Origin: Pseudomonadota bacterium
GTDB lineage: Bacteria; Myxococcota_A; Polyangia; Polyangiales; Polyangiaceae
NCBI GenBank assembly: GCA_023423895.1
Contig: JAFAER010000240.1
Coordinates: 22,273-86,272 of the forward strand
Direction of reading: 5' to 3'
Length of the DNA stretch: 64,000 nt
The notes under the pieces were generated by a model. The model did no database searches and was not told where the DNA came from. It saw nothing but the letters and a program-made list of their open reading frames with translations. The position numbers were made by a program, and so were the translations under genes. Shown here piece by piece: positions 61,061 to 64,000 of the stretch; the stretch's first letter is position 1, and each line of letters begins with the position of its first letter.

Positions 61061-61426
61061 CTAGCGCTCTCGAGAGCTGAGGTTCGCGATGAGCGACTGC
61101 AGCGCGCGGAGCAGATCCGTGTAGCGCTCCTCGAGCGACTGGGCCGTCGCGACGGACATGAGCTGCAGTCGGGATGAAAGTGAGATCAGGTATCGGGCCT
61201 CGGTTGCCGACCCCAGAGAAATATCGAGAAACTTCAGATAATCCCGACCTGTGCGGCGGGCAGCCCCTTCGACGATGTTCGTCGGAACGGAGACGGCTGC
61301 ACGTCGGATCTGACTCTGCAACGCGAACCGCTCCTCGGCCGGGAACTCTGTGGTTGCGCGATACACGTCAACAGCGAGCTCGTCAGCCATACCGAACACC
61401 TTGAGCTTCTCGTGATTCCGACTCAT
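61061..61426 (-). CDS. Four-helix-bundle protein of the 23S rRNA intervening-sequence (IVP/S23) family
   Basis: A 121-residue protein with the full family signature: EKLKVFGMADELAVDVYRAT at the start, FALQSQIRRAAVSVPTNIVE at about 34-53, then GAARRTGRDYLKFLDISLGS and EARYLISLSSRL. Such proteins are encoded by intervening sequences in some 23S rRNA genes and by free-standing genes; the related Avd protein works in diversity-generating retroelements. Their molecular function is unsettled. Here the gene is inside a repeat-bounded element in an exporter operon and reads in the operon's direction, so it may be co-transcribed. Confidence 0.93.
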   Translation of the reverse strand: MSRNHEKLKVFGMADELAVDVYRATTEFPAEERFALQSQIRRAAVSVPTNIVEGAARRTGRDYLKFLDISLGSATEARYLISLSSRLQLMSVATAQSLEERYTDLLRALQSLIANLSSRER

Positions 61427-61508
61427 GCCCCTGAGTTCGGCCGCATCCCTGTCGAGTTTCCGAATTTCTCACGAGCACGTGAGACGCCCGAGGTCGGGCT
61501 CCCTGGAG

Positions 61509-61535
61509 CCTGGAGCCTGGAGCCTGGAGCCTAAA
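61509..61535. repeat. Right 27-bp terminal inverted repeat of the IVP element
   Basis: Plus strand reads three CCTGGAG units followed by CCTAAA, the exact reverse complement of 60969-60995. A fourth CCTGGAG unit (61502-61508) lies on the inner side. The macA stop codon (TAG on the minus strand, 61531-61533) is inside this repeat, so the last codons of macA (VF-stop) belong partly to the element. Confidence 0.95.
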
Positions 61536-62877
61536 AAACCTTCCCCTTCTTCTTCTTCTCCGGGTCATCCACCTCGTCCGTCACGAGCTTCACTCCCTCG
61601 GCCAGCCCGCCGGTCACCTCGGTGTTGATCCCGTCGGTCACGCCGATGTCGACCACGCGCGTCTCCGTCTTCTCGTCTCCCGGCTTGTCGTTCACGAGGA
61701 CGAAGACGCGACCCTTGCCCTTCGGAAGCGGGGGCTCGGGCGGCTGGGGAATCGGCTTGCCGTTCGGCCCCATCGGCGGCGTCGGCTTGTAGCGGAGCGC
61801 CGCGTTGGGAACCCGGAGCGTCCCCCTCGCCTCCTTCGTCTTGATCGTGACCGTCGCGGTCATGCCGGGACGCAGCTTCTCCTCTGCGTTCTCGACCTCG
61901 ACGACCGCTGAGTACGTGACGACGCCCTGGACGTTGTTCGGGCTGTAGCGCACCTGCTGGACGGTGCCCCTGAACGACTCGCCCGGGAACGCATCGACGA
62001 CCGCCTCGGCCTCCATGCCTTCCTTCAGCTTGCCGACGTCGGCCTCGTCGACGTCCGCCATGACGCGCATCTTCCGGAGGTCCTGCGCGATGACGAAGAG
62101 CACCGGCGTCTGGAAGCTCGCTACGACGGTCGATCCGGGATCGATGCTGCGCGAGACGACGACGCCGTCGACGGGCGAGTAGATCTTCGTCCAGCCGACG
62201 TTGGTCTGCGACTGCTGGAGCTGCGCCTGGATGGCGCCGACCTGCGCCTCGGCGGCCGCCGCCTGCGCCTTCGTCACCTCGTACTGCCCCTGCGCCGTGT
62301 CGAGCTCGCCCTTGCTCGCGAGCCCTTGCTGGAAGAGACGCTGCGTGCGCTCGAAGGCGACCTTCGCAGCGGCGTGGTTTGCCTTCGCGCTCTCGACCTG
62401 GGCCTTCTGCGCCAGGATCTGCGCCGAGACCTGGCTCACCTGCGCGCCGTACTGGATCGGATCGATCTCCGCGAGGACGTCGCCCTTCTTCACGAGCGAG
62501 TTGAAGTCGACGTGCACCTTCGCGATGCGGCCGTTGACCTGGGAGCCGACGTTCACCTGGAGGAGCGGCTGGACCGCGCCTGTCGCTTGCACCTTCTCGG
62601 AGACGTCGCCCGTCGAAGGCGACGCACTGACGTACTTCGCGGGCGGCAGCGGCCGGTTCTTCGCTCGATACGCGAGCCCGCCACCGACGAGGATCCCGAC
62701 GACGCCGAGCGCCGCGACGCGACGCAGCCAGCGACGGCCTCCCTCTTCGGCGGCGAGGGCGCGTTGGACATCGTTCGTGATCGCGGCGCGTTCGGTCATG
62801 GGCTGTGGCGGAGGGGACACCAGGGGTGCTCCTCCCGGGGGTGAACCAGTCGGATCGGTGAGGTCGCCACGCGCCAT
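61531..62877 (-). CDS. macA: MacA-type periplasmic adaptor of an ABC exporter
   Basis: A 448-residue membrane fusion protein (422 if started at the ATG at 62799). A membrane helix (RRVAALGVVGILVGGGLAY) precedes the lipoyl half-motifs GAVQPLLQVNVGSQVNGRI and YSPVDGVVVSRSIDPGSTV. Between them is a long Ala/Gln/Lys coiled-coil hairpin; beta-barrel and membrane-proximal domains follow, with a Pro-rich insertion (PPMGPNGKPIPQPPEPPLPK) near residue 370 of the short form. It joins the MacB-type ATPase/permeases to an outer-membrane duct. The C-terminus ends KKKKGKVF, within the repeat of the inserted element, so the native tail may have been changed. Confidence 0.9.
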   Translation of the reverse strand: MARGDLTDPTGSPPGGAPLVSPPPQPMTERAAITNDVQRALAAEEGGRRWLRRVAALGVVGILVGGGLAYRAKNRPLPPAKYVSASPSTGDVSEKVQATGAVQPLLQVNVGSQVNGRIAKVHVDFNSLVKKGDVLAEIDPIQYGAQVSQVSAQILAQKAQVESAKANHAAAKVAFERTQRLFQQGLASKGELDTAQGQYEVTKAQAAAAEAQVGAIQAQLQQSQTNVGWTKIYSPVDGVVVSRSIDPGSTVVASFQTPVLFVIAQDLRKMRVMADVDEADVGKLKEGMEAEAVVDAFPGESFRGTVQQVRYSPNNVQGVVTYSAVVEVENAEEKLRPGMTATVTIKTKEARGTLRVPNAALRYKPTPPMGPNGKPIPQPPEPPLPKGKGRVFVLVNDKPGDEKTETRVVDIGVTDGINTEVTGGLAEGVKLVTDEVDDPEKKKKGKVF

Positions 62878-63381
62878 AAGCTCGCGCGGACCATAGATAT
62901 TCCCCACCGGCTGTCCAGCTCTTCCATGTCGGGGCTCCGCCCCGAACCCCGCGCCCGCGCCGCGGCGGTTGCAAGCAACCACCGCGCACCCGCTTCGCGG
63001 GCGCGGGCTCCCCCATGTCGGGGCTCCCCGGCCCGCGCCGCGGCGGTTGGGGTTGCGTGACGGGCCCCCGCCAGGACGTGGGGAATTGTACGGCGACGGC
63101 GCGCGGGAACGGGGTTGGCAACTCGACCCAAGGAAACCCATCGTCCTTTTGTCAGATGACCCGTGGACACGGTATCGTCGCTTGCCGCTCTTGCTCTGGG
63201 CGGCGCCGCTTCGGCGGACGAGGAGACAGGCTCCTTTCTCGGCCTCCTCTCTCTCGCCCCACCGAGCGGCGATGGTGGCTCCCGCAGTGAACCGAGTCGC
63301 CACGAGGCTCCGCCCGCCCCGGTATCGCACACGCGAGCGGTGACCGGATCGCCGCCACCAAAGCGCTCGCGCTCGTCGACG
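62878..63381. other. Divergent intergenic region with GC-rich direct repeats
   Basis: This 504-bp gap between the leftward macA gene and the rightward sigma gene holds no supportable gene. It contains two copies of a split direct repeat: CCATGTCGGGGCTCC at 62924-62938 and 63013-63027, and GCCCGCGCCGCGGCGGTTG at 62953-62971 and 63031-63049, with a GGTTG/CAACC hairpin inside copy 1. The lower-GC part (63110-63160) near GGAAACC is the likeliest promoter region of the sigma gene. Confidence 0.6.
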
Positions 63382-63972
63382 ATGAAACCAACGGACCGCG
63401 ACCTCCTCGATCGCGCCAAAAATGATGGCGATGCGGAGGCGTTCGGCCTGCTCGTCCGCAGGCATCAGCAACGGATCCATCGGCTCGCCATCCACATGCT
63501 GCGCGACCGGGCCGAAGCCGAGGACGTCGCGCAGGAGACGTTCATCCGGGCCTACCAGGCGCTCGCGCGCTTCGACGGCCGAAGCGAGCCGTACACGTGG
63601 TTCTACCGGATCACGATCAACCTCTCGCTCAACCGGATCCGCTCGCGGAAGACCGCACGCACGACGCACGACACCGACGATCCGCGGCTCGATGGCGTGC
63701 TCGTCGACCGACGACCGGAGTCGAGCGATCCAGCAGGATCGGCCCAGCGGCGGCAGATCTACGACGCGCTGACGAAAGGCATCGATCAACTGAGTGACAC
63801 GCTTCGGACGACGCTCATCCTCGTGTGCATCGACGGTCGATCGCACGAGGACGTCGCCCAGATCCTCGGGGCTCCCGAAGGCACGATCGCGTGGCGCATC
63901 CACGAGGCGCGGCGCAAGCTCAAGGAGTTCATGCAGGCGCGGGGCTTCGAGCCCGACGGAGATGGGACGTGA
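63382..63972 (+). CDS. ECF-type RNA polymerase sigma factor (RpoE-like)
   Basis: A 196-residue sigma-70 family factor with region 2 (RDRAEAEDVAQETFIRAYQA; YTWFYRITINLSLNRIRSRK) and region 4 (RSHEDVAQILGAPEGTIAWR). The region-2 motif is of the RpoE type. The ATG at 63382 gives normal length; the frame is open upstream to 63163 but that part is low-complexity. Its stop overlaps by 4 nt (GTGA) a following start, as usual for sigma/anti-sigma pairs. It is not linked to either lipoprotein module. Confidence 0.94.
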   Translation: MKPTDRDLLDRAKNDGDAEAFGLLVRRHQQRIHRLAIHMLRDRAEAEDVAQETFIRAYQALARFDGRSEPYTWFYRITINLSLNRIRSRKTARTTHDTDDPRLDGVLVDRRPESSDPAGSAQRRQIYDALTKGIDQLSDTLRTTLILVCIDGRSHEDVAQILGAPEGTIAWRIHEARRKLKEFMQARGFEPDGDGT

Positions 63973-64000
63973 GTGAGACGCGAGGCAACAAGAAGGGGTC
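63969..64000 (+). CDS. Start of a gene coupled to the sigma factor (candidate anti-sigma factor; 3' cut)
   Basis: A GTG at 63969 overlaps the sigma gene's stop (GTGA), and the frame reads MSETRGNKKG to the window edge. Coupling of this kind to an ECF sigma gene suggests an anti-sigma factor. Only ten codons are visible, so no domain can be confirmed. Confidence 0.45.
   Translation, partial: MSETRGNKKG

Larger units (their letters stand above)
60969..61535 (-). mobile_element. 567-bp putative non-autonomous element carrying an IVP/S23 four-helix-bundle gene
   Basis: Bounded by perfect 27-bp inverted repeats made of heptamers (GGCTCCA / TGGAGCC). The only gene inside is the four-helix-bundle gene at 61061-61426. 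It is placed precisely between the MacA gene and the ATPase gene of one operon, on the same strand: the macA stop codon (61531-61533) lies inside the right repeat, and the ATPase's normal start is missing next to the left repeat. No transposase is present, so movement would need an outside enzyme. The repeats and placement are seen; mobility is inferred. I recognise no named IS or MITE family. Confidence 0.7.

Noticed and set aside
63132..63156. GGAAACC and TCAGA as an ECF promoter for the sigma gene at 63382
   Set aside because: Spacing is about 13 bp instead of about 16 and the -10 match is weak, so I do not call it.

Overview
The window comes from a high-GC, GC3-rich Gram-negative bacterium, most likely a predatory or soil myxobacterium (Myxococcota, Polyangia type). 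The evidence is the many lipoproteins with Asp/Pro-rich linkers, cysteine-rich NCGxCG lipoproteins, Kelch, RCC1 and IgGFc-binding surface proteins, a MYXO-CTERM-like tail and several ECF sigma factors. High GC leaves most antisense frames open, so only genes with recognisable protein features or operon logic are listed. I see no rRNA, tRNA or CRISPR array.

Layout. 1-2.8 kb: start of an FAD amine-oxidase-like gene, then a MoxR ATPase and a DUF58 protein. 2.9-9.4 kb: heavy-metal RND pump and adaptor (minus strand), divergent from an OmpR-type response regulator and histidine kinase, with a dyad between them. 9.5-17.8 kb: CNNM/CBS transporter, two envelope proteins, an 80-bp repeat pair, a giant Kelch/HYR surface protein and an FMN reductase. 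17.9-27.3 kb: module A, eight genes on the plus strand. 27.7-36.8 kb: S1-domain protein, acyltransferase, creatininase-like protein, CoA ligase, an FGE-like lipoprotein and HNH endonuclease remains. 37.9-47.2 kb: envelope proteins, an OYE-type oxidoreductase fused to an FnIII-like domain, NfeD plus stomatin, an acyl-CoA dehydrogenase / enoyl-CoA hydratase / MarR / RidA operon, and a TsaC/Sua5 protein. 47.3-57.1 kb: a small lipoprotein, then module B on the minus strand. 57.3-62.9 kb: a MacAB-type exporter operon with a small foreign element inside it. 63.4-64 kb: a third ECF sigma factor and the start of its coupled partner.

The main discovery is that modules A (17921-27293) and B (57122-47980) carry the same eight gene types: outer-membrane-like protein, ECF sigma factor, single-span protein with a TPR-like tail, cysteine-rich lipoprotein, two beta-propeller-like lipoproteins, seven-motif RCC1 lipoprotein and IgGFc-binding lipoprotein. 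The order is the same except that the IgGFc gene sits third from the sigma factor in A but last in B. Most internal junctions are 4-nt ATGA/GTGA overlaps. I infer a sigma-controlled cell-surface lipoprotein assembly that exists in at least two diverged copies.

The second discovery is a 567-bp unit (60969-61535) with perfect 27-bp terminal inverted repeats built from 7-bp units, carrying a 23S-rRNA-IVP-type four-helix-bundle gene. It lies exactly between macA and the ABC ATPase gene, supplies macA's stop codon and appears to have removed the ATPase gene's normal start codon.
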